From Hyphomicrobiales bacterium (GTDB lineage: Bacteria > Pseudomonadota > Alphaproteobacteria > Rhizobiales > Rhizobiaceae): 64,000 bases of DNA. Below the pieces are notes generated by a model. That model did not search any database. It was not told the origin of the DNA and was given only the letters and a program-made list of their open reading frames with translations. Position 1 is the stretch's first letter, and the number at the start of each line of letters is the position of its first letter. Made by a program: the position numbers and the translations under genes. The stretch lies in assembly GCA_900470285.1 (NCBI GenBank), contig UCAG01000016.1, forward strand, positions 186,001 to 250,000, written 5' to 3'. Positions 20,501 through 29,488 of the stretch are shown one piece after another.

Positions 20501-20539
20501 AAAAAATACCGTGCCGCTTTACAGAGGCACGGTATTTTT
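20501..20539 (-). terminator. Terminator after rpsP
   Basis: AAAAAATACCGTGCC / GGCACGGTATTTTT around a 10-base loop. It is strong, with A/T runs on both sides; on the minus strand it ends the ffh-rpsP transcript. Confidence 0.9.
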
Positions 20540-20569
20540 AATCACGTATAAAAAGCTATCGCTTCAGAA

Positions 20570-20989
20570 TTATTCTGCAGCAGGAGCTTCTTCAGCAGGC
20601 GCAGCTGCGGCAGCAGCAGCTGCTTCAGCGGCTTCTGCAGCCTTTGCAGCGGCTTCTTCTTCAGCCTGCTTAGCCATTGCCAGACGTTCCTGGGCTTTTT
20701 TGCCTGGTACGCCTTTGGTTGGGTTGTTGCCGGCTTCACGTTTGGCAATACCAGCCTGATCGAGGAAGCGCAGAACGCGGTCTGTTGGCTGTGCGCCATG
20801 ACCGATCCAATACTGAATGCGTTCTGCATTAACAACAACGCGCTCTTCTTTATTAGCAAGAGTTGCATTCCACGAACCCAGCTTTTCAATGAAGCGGCCG
20901 TCGCGTGGTGCGCGAACGTCTGCAACAACGATGTGGTAGTAAGGGCGCTTCTTGGAGCCGGCACGTGCCAGGCGGATTTTCAGGGACAT
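20570..20989 (-). CDS. rpsP: 30S ribosomal protein S16
   Basis: 139 residues: the bS16 core [40 protein letters not shown] and [21 protein letters not shown], then a basic linker and an Ala/Glu-rich C-terminal extension of about 45 residues, common in Rhizobiales S16. It is usually followed by rimM-trmD-rplS; here a strong terminator and then lemA follow, so that operon is split. It is preceded by chorismate mutase and ffh on the same strand. Confidence 0.97.
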   Translation of the reverse strand: MSLKIRLARAGSKKRPYYHIVVADVRAPRDGRFIEKLGSWNATLANKEERVVVNAERIQYWIGHGAQPTDRVLRFLDQAGIAKREAGNNPTKGVPGKKAQERLAMAKQAEEEAAAKAAEAAEAAAAAAAAPAEEAPAAE

Positions 20990-21092
20990 AGTGTTTTCCT
21001 TAAAGTTTATGTCGCGTTACTGAAACAGTAACAATTTCTGAAATACGACCGTTAAAACAGCCATACTTGTTTTTTACACCGCAAAACGAACA

Positions 21093-21401
21093 TTACTGTC
21101 CGATATGGTTTGCGGCGGTATGCTCATGATGCCGGATCACTTCTTTCACAATGAAGTTCAGAAATTTCTCAGCAAAATCGGGATCGAGACTGGCATCCAA
21201 TGCCAGATTACGCAGGCGCTCGACTTGACGTTTTTCACGTGCCGGATCAGCAGCAGCCAGACCGCGCTCGGCTTTCAGAACACCGACAGCTTTGGTGCAG
21301 CGAAAACGCTCCGCAAGCATATGGATCAGAGCCGCATCAATATTATCGATCGATCCGCGCAGGGCGATAAGTTCAGCAGGAATTGTCTGTTCTTCGCTCA
21401 T
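21093..21401 (-). CDS. Chorismate mutase, AroQ type
   Basis: About 102 residues, an all-helical AroQ-class chorismate mutase: LIALRGSIDNIDAALIHMLAERFRCTKAVG, then R-EKRQVERLRNLA, and a C-terminal EKFLNFIVKEVIRHH. It converts chorismate to prephenate for Phe/Tyr synthesis. The start is uncertain: a GTG at 21410 overlaps the ffh stop (GTGA), and the ATG at 21401 gives MSEEQ; either way it is tightly coupled to ffh. Insertion between ffh and rpsP is a feature seen in several Rhizobiales. Confidence 0.87.
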   Translation of the reverse strand: MSEEQTIPAELIALRGSIDNIDAALIHMLAERFRCTKAVGVLKAERGLAAADPAREKRQVERLRNLALDASLDPDFAEKFLNFIVKEVIRHHEHTAANHIGQ

Positions 21402-21406
21402 TATGC

Positions 21407-22966
21407 TCACTTTTTCTTAGGCAGGCCAGGCAGACCACCGCCAAGACCAGGAAGTTTCGGGCCACCAAGGCCAGGTAAACCACCGCCGAGCCCCGGAAGG
21501 CCGCCGCTTTTACCAAAACCGGCTGCTTCAGCCTGTTTCTGCAGAGCTTCCAGCTGTTTCGGATCCATACTCGACAGGTCGGGCATTCCACCACCGAGGC
21601 CGCCGAGACCGCCAAGTCCCATCTTACCGGCAAGGCCACCCATCATCTGTTTCATCATGCCGCCTTTGCCCTTGCCCATAGCTTTCATCATATCAGCCAT
21701 TTGCATGTGCATTTTCAGCAGCTTGTTAATATCAGCAGCATTGGTACCGGAACCTTTGGCAATACGCTGCTTGCGGCTGTGCTTCAGCACAGCAGGATTA
21801 GCGCGTTCAGCCTTGGTCATAGAACCGATGATTGCGAGCTGACGATCGAATAATTTATCGTCCAGACCGGCAGCAGCAGCTTTGTCTTTCATGCCTGACA
21901 TGCCCGGCATCATCCCCATGATACCGCCCATACCGCCCAGCTTTTTCATCTGTTTCAGCTGGTCAGCCAGATCGTTCATATCGAACTTGCCGGCCTGCAT
22001 TTTCTTGGCCATTGCCGCTGCTTTTTCAGCATCAATGGTTTCAGCCGCTTTTTCGACGAGCGAAACAATATCGCCCATGCCGAGAATACGGTCTGCGATA
22101 CGCTTTGGATAAAACTCCTCCAGCGCATCCATTTTTTCGCCGGTAGCGATTGCTTTAATCGGCTTGCCGGTAACAGCGCGCATCGAAAGTGCTGCACCGC
22201 CACGACCGTCACCGTCCATACGGGTCAGCACGATACCGGTAATACCAACGCGCTCATCAAAGTTACGCGCCAGATTAACAGCATCCTGACCGGTCAGGCT
22301 GTCAGCAACCAGCAGAATTTCATGCGGATTGGCGGCCTTACGGATATCCGCCATTTCCACCATCAGCGGCTCGTCAATATGTGTACGACCCGCTGTATCG
22401 AGAATCACAACATCATGACCGCCGAGCTTGGCCGCCTGTACGGCGCGCGCGGCAATCTCTACCGGCGACTGCCCGGCAATAATCGGCAATGTATCAACGC
22501 TGACCTGCGTTCCGAGCTGGCGCAGCTGTTCCTGCGCGGCAGGGCGGCGCGTATCCAGCGATGCCATCAGAACTTTTTTCTTCTGGCGATCCGTCAGACG
22601 CTTGGCCAGCTTACCGGTGGTCGTGGTTTTACCCGAGCCCTGCAAACCGACCATCATGATAACAACCGGTGCCGGTGCATTCAGGTCAATGGACACGCCT
22701 TCGGTACCAAGCATTTCCACCAGTTCGTCATGGACGATCTTAACGACCATCTGACCAGGCTTGATGCTTTTCAGAATTTCTGCACCAACCGCTTTTTCAC
22801 GTACGCGGTCAGTAAATGAGCGAACTACTTCCAGCGACACATCCGCTTCAATCAGCGCACGGCGCACTTCTCGCAACGCGCCCGCAACATCGAACTCGGA
22901 GAGAGCTCCGCGTCCGGTCAGACCGTTCAGAATAGAGCCAAGACGCTCCTGAAGTGATTCAAACAT
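21407..22966 (-). CDS. ffh: Signal recognition particle protein Ffh (SRP54)
   Basis: GTPase that, with 4.5S RNA and FtsY, targets nascent inner-membrane proteins. 519 residues from the ATG at 22966 (MFESLQERLG). N domain, then G domain with GLQGSGKTTT (G1), DTRRPAAQEQL, DTAGR (G3) and TRMDGDGRGG (G4); then the Met-rich M domain with MGGIMGMMPGMSGMK and SRKQRIAKGSG (RNA binding). It ends in an unusually Gly/Leu/Pro-rich tail of repeated GLGGG units (about the last 60 residues), as in other Brucellaceae. Its stop overlaps the chorismate mutase start region. Confidence 0.97.
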   Translation of the reverse strand: MFESLQERLGSILNGLTGRGALSEFDVAGALREVRRALIEADVSLEVVRSFTDRVREKAVGAEILKSIKPGQMVVKIVHDELVEMLGTEGVSIDLNAPAPVVIMMVGLQGSGKTTTTGKLAKRLTDRQKKKVLMASLDTRRPAAQEQLRQLGTQVSVDTLPIIAGQSPVEIAARAVQAAKLGGHDVVILDTAGRTHIDEPLMVEMADIRKAANPHEILLVADSLTGQDAVNLARNFDERVGITGIVLTRMDGDGRGGAALSMRAVTGKPIKAIATGEKMDALEEFYPKRIADRILGMGDIVSLVEKAAETIDAEKAAAMAKKMQAGKFDMNDLADQLKQMKKLGGMGGIMGMMPGMSGMKDKAAAAGLDDKLFDRQLAIIGSMTKAERANPAVLKHSRKQRIAKGSGTNAADINKLLKMHMQMADMMKAMGKGKGGMMKQMMGGLAGKMGLGGLGGLGGGMPDLSSMDPKQLEALQKQAEAAGFGKSGGLPGLGGGLPGLGGPKLPGLGGGLPGLPKKK

Positions 22967-23487
22967 CCAAATTTCCCAATCTCTGTTCAGACCGGTCACG
23001 CGCCGGATCTGAGTGCAGGTTCATCCCGAAATCATATATGACAGACGGTTTATAAACCGGAGCTGCATCCAAAGCAAAACAGCACCCGAGGGCGCATAGC
23101 GCTGTCGGATGTTGACCTCCGGGATCTCTTTATACCATACGGGTCCCGGTCGGCTGCCTGAGAACATATACTCATAGCGGAATTATCGCGCGTTCTTTAC
23201 ATGATCTGCGGTTTATGAGTCAAGCTTTTGCTGCGTCTTTCCCGGATGAAGCAATCATCCGGCACACCGGTAAGCATAATACCCTCCCGTGCTTTTTAAA
23301 CTGTGACCTAAAAAACGCGATCAGTCTCAAACAGGACTGTACAAAAGTATTGCGCCTCATTCAGACCACATTCAACAGACATCGCCGTCATTCTTATATA
23401 TACAGGCCAGAATTATATTTTCCGTAAAACCCTGTTAACCATATAAATCTATAAAGCATCCGAGCAAAGTTCTAACGAGGCAGCTTC
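22967..23487. other. Gene-free region between ffh and the transglycosylase, possible structured RNA
   Basis: 521 bases without a convincing gene; short open frames here have no family features. Between about 23064 and 23150 several nested inverted repeats occur: CATCC...GGATG enclosing ACAGC...GCTGT, then CCGGGA (23119-23124) with TCCCGG (23144-23149). It could be an ffh leader (minus strand) or an independent RNA. It does not match the 4.5S RNA tip motif. The right part (23200-23487) is A/T-rich and presumably carries the promoter of the transglycosylase gene. Confidence 0.35.
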
Positions 23488-24327
23488 ATGCAGTCAAAGA
23501 CTATCAAATCCTCCCTCCGTCAGTTGACAGTTCGTGTAATTGGCGGATCAATCGCTGTGCTGGCCGTTTCCGGTGCTGCACAGGCAGCCCAGTGCGGCAA
23601 TACAGGCGCAGGCTTTCCTGCATGGGTGCAGGGCTTCAAACAGGAAGCAGCAGCACGCGGCATCAAAGGCAATGCATTGTCCGCTCTGGACAATGTAAAA
23701 TACGCAACAGCAACCATTAATGCTGACCGCAACCAAAAAAGCTTCAAGCTGTCACTCGACGACTTCATGAAGAAACGCGGTTCAACCACAATCATCAATC
23801 GTGGTAAAACCCTGAAAAAGCAGAATGCAGCTCTGTTCGCCAAGATTGAACAGCGTTACGGCGTTCCTGCCGGCCCGCTGCTGGCCATCTGGGGCATGGA
23901 AACCGGCTTCGGTAATTATATGGGCAAACAGCACACGCTTTCAGCTGTTGCGACACTGGCCTATGATTGCCGCCGTTCGGAATTCTTCACTAATGAGCTT
24001 TATGCAGCCCTCCAGCTGATTCAGCGCGGTGATCTCAGCCCGAATGCTGTGGGCGCAATGCACGGCGAAATCGGCCAGACACAGTTCCTGCCATCCAGCG
24101 TCATTAAATTTGGTGCAGACGGCGACGGCAACGGCCATATTGATATGGTCGGTTCGCGCGCTGATGCGCTGGCATCAACTGCCAACTTCCTGAAAGCTCA
24201 CGGCTGGCGCGCCGGTGCAGGTTATCAGCAGGGGCAGCCAAACTATGCTGCGATTCAGGGCTGGAACGCTGCAACCGTTTACCAGCAGGCAATTGCCATT
24301 ATGGGTCAGGCAATCGACGGTAAATAA
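23488..24327 (+). CDS. Lytic murein transglycosylase, MltB-like (SLT_2)
   Basis: 279 residues with a signal peptide (VIGGSIAVLAVSGAAQA, about 17-33). The core has FPAWVQGFKQEAAARGI, RYGVPAGPLLAIWGMETGFG with catalytic Glu138, HTLSAVATLAYDCRR and GAMHGEIGQTQFLPSS. It cleaves the MurNAc-GlcNAc bond of peptidoglycan to 1,6-anhydro products in the periplasm. There is no lipobox and no extra peptidoglycan-binding domain, so it is a short soluble form of the MltB family. A terminator at 24346 makes it a single-gene unit. Confidence 0.92.
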   Translation: MQSKTIKSSLRQLTVRVIGGSIAVLAVSGAAQAAQCGNTGAGFPAWVQGFKQEAAARGIKGNALSALDNVKYATATINADRNQKSFKLSLDDFMKKRGSTTIINRGKTLKKQNAALFAKIEQRYGVPAGPLLAIWGMETGFGNYMGKQHTLSAVATLAYDCRRSEFFTNELYAALQLIQRGDLSPNAVGAMHGEIGQTQFLPSSVIKFGADGDGNGHIDMVGSRADALASTANFLKAHGWRAGAGYQQGQPNYAAIQGWNAATVYQQAIAIMGQAIDGK

Positions 24328-24345
24328 CCACTGCTCAATGACAAT

Positions 24346-24373
24346 AAAAAACCGGCTTCTCAGCCGGTTTTTT
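24346..24373 (+). terminator. Terminator after the transglycosylase gene
   Basis: AAAAAACCGGCT-TCTC-AGCCGGTTTTTT. Strong; the A-run on the left lets it also serve the minus-strand gene ending at 24389. Confidence 0.92.
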
Positions 24374-24388
24374 ATCACTGTACATATA

Positions 24389-25111
24389 TTACCCGCTCTG
24401 ACCAAAGCGGCTCAACCGGATTTTATCGCCCTGAACAAAGCACATCTTGTTAAAAAATGTCAGCTCCAGAGGATTAGGTAAACGTATATCATGCATATCC
24501 GGACAGGGCTTTTTTACCGGATCATAAAACCGGTCAATCTGCGAAATGAATATAAGGATAAAATCTTTTTGCTGTGCAAAGGATTTTAAAGCGGCCACCT
24601 GCTCTGCCAAATCCGGCTTATCCCGCCTCTGATCCAGTATTTGTAAGTAATCTATGACAATATATGCACCATGCGGAGCAGCAGCCATTCTGGCAATAAT
24701 ATAATCCGCGCTAATCGCATCCGAACCGTCAAAGACAAACAAGTCATTACTGCTTTGCCATTCAGGGCGGAGCTTTTTTAAACGCTGCAAGACATCTTGC
24801 TCTGTATATTCAAGCGTAAAAAATACACCTTGCTTCCCGCTTTCCACAGCGCTGATCAACAATTCAAGGCTTAGCAAAGTTTTACCCTGCCCCGGGCGTG
24901 CGCCCAGTAAAACCATATCCCCCGGCCTCAATTGCCTGAACAAACCATCAGCCGACAAAGTCTCAGCCTGTTTCATAACGAGCAGGCTCCAGTCATTATA
25001 CCCCTCTTCAACTGCAATCATATTAAGCGCCTGATGAAGCGGAATATTACGCTTTCGGGATAAAAGTCTGGCTCTGCGTTTTAAAAGATAAAGCGGCGCT
25101 GAAAGCATCAT
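24389..25111 (-). CDS. DnaB-like RecA-fold ATPase (single domain)
   Basis: 240 residues with one RecA-like ATPase domain of DnaB-C type: Walker A GARPGQGKT (70-78), GVFFTLEYTEQDVLQRLKKL, Walker B YIVIDYLQILDQ and ILIFISQIDRFYD (sensor-like). The N-terminal 60 residues contain ISRKRNIPLHQALNMIA-like helices but no DnaG-interacting domain. At half the size of the replicative helicase it is not DnaB itself. Similar short proteins are annotated DNA helicase in Brucella; the function is unknown. AGGAGGT sits 6 bases before the ATG. Single gene. Confidence 0.75.
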   Translation of the reverse strand: MMLSAPLYLLKRRARLLSRKRNIPLHQALNMIAVEEGYNDWSLLVMKQAETLSADGLFRQLRPGDMVLLGARPGQGKTLLSLELLISAVESGKQGVFFTLEYTEQDVLQRLKKLRPEWQSSNDLFVFDGSDAISADYIIARMAAAPHGAYIVIDYLQILDQRRDKPDLAEQVAALKSFAQQKDFILIFISQIDRFYDPVKKPCPDMHDIRLPNPLELTFFNKMCFVQGDKIRLSRFGQSG

Positions 25112-25293
25112 GCGTATAACCTCCTGTTATGAGCAATATCAGCATTCCCTCCTTATGCATGATGCCCGAACAGACGGTTCAGCTTTTAACGCCCTGCATG
25201 AATAATACTTTCCCGTACGGAGGGGGGAGGCATGGGCCATGCCTGAAACAGAGTTTATACCGGATTTCAGAAACAGGAAATCTCCGGATATAA

Positions 25294-25319
25294 AAAAACC
25301 GGCATAAAAGCCGGTTTTT
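25294..25319 (-). terminator. Terminator after the carbonic anhydrase gene
   Basis: AAAAACCGGC-ATAAAA-GCCGGTTTTT, 17 bases past the stop of the minus-strand gene. Confidence 0.9.
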
Positions 25320-25336
25320 ATTATCTGAGTTCAGGT

Positions 25337-26023
25337 TCAGGCAGCCGGTGTTTCATTGCTTTCAGGCTGCGCCGGCATTTCATCCGTATCCGGACGAATA
25401 AAATCGCCGGTCTGGGAATCCATCACCCACAATTCACCGGTCGAAATATCGAACCATGCACCATGCAGGGAGAGCCGGCCCTTCTTCTCCAGAATATCAA
25501 CGCACGGGAAACTACGCAGATTATTCAGGGAAAAGCGGATTGAAATACGCTCAAGCGCAGTCTGTCGCTCTGTCTGTGTCATCAGCGTGTTGGATGTAAT
25601 ATTCTCTGCGGCCGGTGCCAGCAGGCTCATCCATTTGCCGATAAAGTCGCCCGGAGACAGCGGGCTGCTATCCGTATCAAGAGCCGCTTTAATGCCACCG
25701 CAGCGCCCGTGGCCAAGCACAACAATGTGCTTAACCTTGAGGCTCTGCACAGCGAATTCCAATGCCGCAGAAGCAGCATGATATTCGCCATCCGGTTCAT
25801 AGGGCGGGATGAGATTCGCGACATTGCGCAAAACAAAGATTTCACCCGGACGGGTATTGAAAATGATTTCCGGCGCAGCGCGGGAATCACAGCAAGCAAT
25901 GACCATCGTTTCCGGTGTCTGCCCCTGATCTGCGAGTTCCTTATAGCGCATTCTTTCATCGGCAAAATCCGATGCCATGAAGTTGCGGTAACCGGCGAGG
26001 AGTGTGTCTGGAAGATCTACCAT
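25337..26023 (-). CDS. Beta-class carbonic anhydrase
   Basis: Zinc enzyme interconverting CO2 and bicarbonate. 228 residues from the ATG at 26023. The zinc site is complete: Cys44 and Asp46 in ACCDSR, and His105 and Cys108 in LGHGRCGG. PGEIFVLRNVANLIPP and GAWFDISTGELWVMD are family signatures, and the sequence is close to a characterised Brucella beta-CA. An in-frame upstream start at 26062 has no better ribosome site and is unlikely. The C-terminal 20 residues are Pro/Glu-rich. Confidence 0.95.
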   Translation of the reverse strand: MVDLPDTLLAGYRNFMASDFADERMRYKELADQGQTPETMVIACCDSRAAPEIIFNTRPGEIFVLRNVANLIPPYEPDGEYHAASAALEFAVQSLKVKHIVVLGHGRCGGIKAALDTDSSPLSPGDFIGKWMSLLAPAAENITSNTLMTQTERQTALERISIRFSLNNLRSFPCVDILEKKGRLSLHGAWFDISTGELWVMDSQTGDFIRPDTDEMPAQPESNETPAA

Positions 26024-26270
26024 GATTTTTCGATAAACCCATATTTTGCCAAGATCAATCAAAGATTAGCCTGAATTTCACTCTGCACAGGCATAGAACA
26101 GGAACTGCTCCGCTCAGTTTTTCCTGCATTTTCCGGCTCAAACCAGTATAAACAGCCCGTTTTCACTCAAAATCAGACTGATTTTCATCCTTTTTCTCCA
26201 CATTAAACAATCTATCAAAAAATATTTTATCTACAAAAATTTTCACACTTTTATAGCGCCAAAACAAAAA

Positions 26271-26289
26271 GAGCGCCTTTCAGGCGCTC
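26271..26289 (-). terminator. Terminator overlapping the pyridoxal kinase stop
   Basis: GAGCGCCT-TTC-AGGCGCTC, followed on the minus strand by TTTTTGTTTT. The stem includes the stop codon. Confidence 0.85.
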
Positions 26290-27175
26290 ATCCCGCGCTT
26301 TGATCATGATTTGGATGAACCAGACGACGCAGTTGCACCATGGCCATCGGCCGCTCCAAACTCGCGGCATCAGCTTCCAGCATCAATTCATCCGCTCCGC
26401 GTTTTGCTGCACGGGCAAGAATTTCAAACACGGCAGCTGTGGTCAGTTGCAATGATTTCTCTTCATTCATGCCGCTCATTTTACGGGCAAGGAACAAAGC
26501 GGAGGTCAGATCCCCCATACCATTGCCCGGTCCGTGAACAATCCGGTGCTCCGCCATCAAAGCCTGTGTCCGCGTAACCAGAATATTGCTGATACTATCC
26601 CGCATCAGCGCAAAGGCAGAGGTTACCAGCATAGTCTCCGGCCCCGCACGCAATGCAGCTTCCATCAATTGCTGATTATCAGTTGGTTCCGTTGCCGTCA
26701 GCCATCCCAGCTCGTAACGGTTCGGTGTGGCAATATCGGCAAGCGGCAGCAGCAAATCGCGAATGGCAACTGCCGTGCTTTCCGCAACATAAAGCCCCTT
26801 CATATCTCCGATCACAGGATCGCAAATATATTGTAACTTCGGATTTCTGGCTTTCATAGCGGTGATGAGATGTGCGACAGCTTCAACCTGAGCAGCATTA
26901 CTCATAAAACCGGTCAGTACAGCACTCACCTCACCCAGCCATGGTGCACGCTCCAGATCACCAATCAAGGATGAAAACTGCGCGGCATCCGGAATAATCC
27001 GCCCTGCTGGTCCGTGCCCCGGATGCCATGGCAGAATAACGGTCGGCACAGCCCACACCGGATAGCCAAGCCGCTCCAGTGCAAAAACTGCTGCTCTGTT
27101 GCCGATAGAGCCACGCACCACATGGCTGGAAATAACAATTACGGCACTGGTGCTGGTCGGCGCAGAAACGGTCAT
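26288..27175 (-). CDS. pdxY: Pyridoxal kinase, PdxY type
   Basis: 295-residue ribokinase-fold enzyme phosphorylating pyridoxal/pyridoxamine in the PLP salvage route. Motifs: VISSHVVRGSIGNRAAVFALERLG at the start (split in the motif sense as ISSHV and GNRAA), PTVILPWHPG, ICDPVIGDMKGLYV, TPNRYELGWLT and GPGNGMGDLTSALFLA, carrying the catalytic Asp of the GxGD motif. Single gene with its own terminator. PdxY rather than PdxK is a judgement from the PNRYEL/GPGNGMGD pattern. Confidence 0.9.
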   Translation of the reverse strand: MTVSAPTSTSAVIVISSHVVRGSIGNRAAVFALERLGYPVWAVPTVILPWHPGHGPAGRIIPDAAQFSSLIGDLERAPWLGEVSAVLTGFMSNAAQVEAVAHLITAMKARNPKLQYICDPVIGDMKGLYVAESTAVAIRDLLLPLADIATPNRYELGWLTATEPTDNQQLMEAALRAGPETMLVTSAFALMRDSISNILVTRTQALMAEHRIVHGPGNGMGDLTSALFLARKMSGMNEEKSLQLTTAAVFEILARAAKRGADELMLEADAASLERPMAMVQLRRLVHPNHDQSAG

Positions 27176-27284
27176 GGAAGATATCCGGCATGAATATAAA
27201 ATATGTCGCTATAGAACCCCCGCCGGATTCTATAGTAAAGTCAATTTTATAAGAAACAGGCCCGAAGAGACGATAATCTGTCTC

Positions 27285-28070
27285 TCAGGCATCAGCCACT
27301 TGGTCTGCCGGTATCCCGACAGGCGGCTGATCTGCCATTTCAGGCATATGCAAACGTCGCTTATTCACATGCCCTTCCGCCTGCCCGTCGCCTTCAGAAC
27401 CCGGCTTTTCGCCTTTGAAGTAAAATTTCTGCCATGCCTGTTTAACAGTCTGCGCATCACCATTCATGAGGTTCTGATTAAATTCCCGCCTTACCTTTGA
27501 CCACGTCACATATTCCTGCTGCAAAACCGGCGCATCCTCAATCCTGCGGATCACCGGTTTTACTTCATCCATTTTATGATGTTCTGTCAGCTGGATAAAA
27601 CAGAACGGCTCTCCTTTTTTGAAACGGACAATGCCCGGGCGGGTCATAATCCAGTTCATTGTGAAGGGAAAAGGCAGCCAGTCGGTCTCAACCAGACCGG
27701 TCAGAGGCTGAATGCCGTCTTTAACATGATTGGGTGCACCACCTGCCAGTAATGCGCATTGCGGCGGTGTGCGAAACAGATAACCGGTATGGAAAGTCAC
27801 AACACCGTGGCTGAAATGCGATTCCACAAAATGTGAAAATTCACGGTCGCGGCAAGATATAGTAACATCTGTCTTATCTTTACCGCCATTCCAGCAAATA
27901 CGAATATCGGTCGGACAGAGGATTTCCCAGCCCGTTGTATTGGCCATAGTCAATGGCAGGCAACGATAGGGAAAACGGATGTGAAAACTGTCCATCCAGT
28001 CCCGCTCGGCACGACCGGAAATAATCTGCGGCGCATGATCCATGACGCTGAAACATTCCAAATATGTCAT
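27285..28070 (-). CDS. DUF6065 family protein
   Basis: 261 residues, function unknown. It has the family features ERDWMDSFHIRFPYRCLPL, MANTTGWEILCP, HFSHGVVTFHTGYLFRTPP and WLPFPFTMNWIMTRPG; no membrane helix or known catalytic motif is seen. Related proteins have been noted near oxygenase or natural-product clusters, but nothing of the kind surrounds it here. The C-terminal 50 residues are polar. Moderately confident in the family, none in function. Confidence 0.7.
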   Translation of the reverse strand: MTYLECFSVMDHAPQIISGRAERDWMDSFHIRFPYRCLPLTMANTTGWEILCPTDIRICWNGGKDKTDVTISCRDREFSHFVESHFSHGVVTFHTGYLFRTPPQCALLAGGAPNHVKDGIQPLTGLVETDWLPFPFTMNWIMTRPGIVRFKKGEPFCFIQLTEHHKMDEVKPVIRRIEDAPVLQQEYVTWSKVRREFNQNLMNGDAQTVKQAWQKFYFKGEKPGSEGDGQAEGHVNKRRLHMPEMADQPPVGIPADQVADA

Positions 28071-28222
28071 ACTTACCTCCGGAAAACACTATGTTTGCCG
28101 TCAGTAAATATGCACCTGATACGCTTCCAGATTCTGACGGCATCACACAAGATGCATAATCCCGTCAGCCTTGTTCACTGATGTTTTTGTCAGCCTTCAT
28201 CGTTAGACAGATGCAATCACCG

Positions 28223-29242
28223 TCAGTGCAAACGAACGATCAGCTTGCCGAAATTACGTCCTTCAAGCAGGCCGATAAAAGCCTCGGGTGCCTGCTCCAA
28301 CCCCTGAACAATATCCTCGCGATAGCGCACTTTATCCTGTGCAATCCAGTTTACCATCTCCTGATAAAAGGCAGGGCGCTGCTCACTGAAATCACGCTGG
28401 ATAAAGCCACGAATTGTCAGACTTTTCGACAAAACATCCCGCATCAAAAGCGGCAGACGATCCGGTCCTTCAAAATCACCGGTGCTGTTATACTGCGCCA
28501 CCAACCCGCAAACAGGTACACGGGCGAACTGGTTCAGCAACGGGAAAACAGCCTCAAACACCTTGCCGCCGACATTCTCAAAATAAACATCAATGCCTGA
28601 AGGACAGGCTTCACGCAGGGCTTGTGCAAAATCCGGCCGGTAATGATCAATAGCCACATCAAAGCCGAATTCCTCAATCAGTGCACGACATTTATCCGCA
28701 CCACCAGCAATCCCCACAGAACGCGCACCTTTCAGCCGTGCAATCTGGCCAACGGTAGACCCCACGGGCCCGCTTGCCGCAGCCACCACCACGGTTTCTC
28801 CGGCCTTGGGCTGGCCGATCGTCAGCAATCCCGCATAGGCTGTAAAACCCGGCATTCCCAGAACACCGAGCGCGGTGGTTACCGGAGCAGCCTGCGGATC
28901 GAGCTTGCGCAGGGTTGCACCGTCAGCCAGCGCATAGGTCTGCCAGCCGGAATGCGATAAAACAATATCACCAACGGCAAAATCCTGATGCTTGCTGGCA
29001 ATCACTTCACCAACTGTACCACCTTCCATCACCCCGCCGATTGCAACGGGCGCAGCATAGGATTTAGCATCGCTCATCCGGCCGCGCATATAGGGATCAA
29101 GTGACAGATAAAGCAGCTTGAGCAGCACTTGCCCGTCTGCAGGTTCAGCAACGGGAGCCGTTTCAAGACGAAAATTCTCGGCTGTCGGTCGGCCTTGCGG
29201 GCGCGAGGCGAGCACAATGCGTTTTGTCGTGATTTCAGCCAT
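28223..29242 (-). CDS. NADP-dependent oxidoreductase, MDR family (CurA-like)
   Basis: 339 residues, zinc-free medium-chain reductase of the leukotriene B4 dehydrogenase/CurA group. SLDPYMRGRMSDAKSY near residue 50, the Rossmann motif AAASGPVGSTVGQIARL (about 155), and FENVGGKVFEAVFPLLN are characteristic. It probably reduces the C=C bond of alpha,beta-unsaturated carbonyls. The start at 29242 (MAEITTKRI) matches the family; the upstream in-frame ATG at 29314 encodes an unlikely extension. Confidence 0.9.
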   Translation of the reverse strand: MAEITTKRIVLASRPQGRPTAENFRLETAPVAEPADGQVLLKLLYLSLDPYMRGRMSDAKSYAAPVAIGGVMEGGTVGEVIASKHQDFAVGDIVLSHSGWQTYALADGATLRKLDPQAAPVTTALGVLGMPGFTAYAGLLTIGQPKAGETVVVAAASGPVGSTVGQIARLKGARSVGIAGGADKCRALIEEFGFDVAIDHYRPDFAQALREACPSGIDVYFENVGGKVFEAVFPLLNQFARVPVCGLVAQYNSTGDFEGPDRLPLLMRDVLSKSLTIRGFIQRDFSEQRPAFYQEMVNWIAQDKVRYREDIVQGLEQAPEAFIGLLEGRNFGKLIVRLH

Positions 29243-29376
29243 GAGACCTGTTCCTTTAACCGGATAATTTGGCATCAGACAATACACGGCGCATTTCGTC
29301 CGGCAAAACAACAAGCTGTGCTTTTAGCAAAGAGAATGAAATAATTTTTGCTCTGTTCAATATTTAAAGAAACAAA

Positions 29377-29399
29377 AACCCCGCCTTAAAGGCGGGGTT
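29377..29399 (-). terminator. Terminator downstream of mmsA and its duplicated tail
   Basis: AACCCCGCC-TTAAA-GGCGGGGTT, with a T-run on the minus-strand side (TTTTTGTTTC). It lies about 290 bases past the mmsA stop, beyond the tandem copies at 29489-29696. Confidence 0.85.
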
Positions 29400-29488
29400 G
29401 ATGCCAACATGATTGGCCGCAAAACTAAGCGGGAATTGATTTTGATTATGACGTGCCAATTGCAGCCCATCAGAGCCAAAATAATCAG

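Noticed and set aside
21407-21560. Repetitive CCA/GGC-rich DNA as a possible minisatellite
   Set aside because: It encodes the Gly-rich C-terminal tail of Ffh, as in related species.
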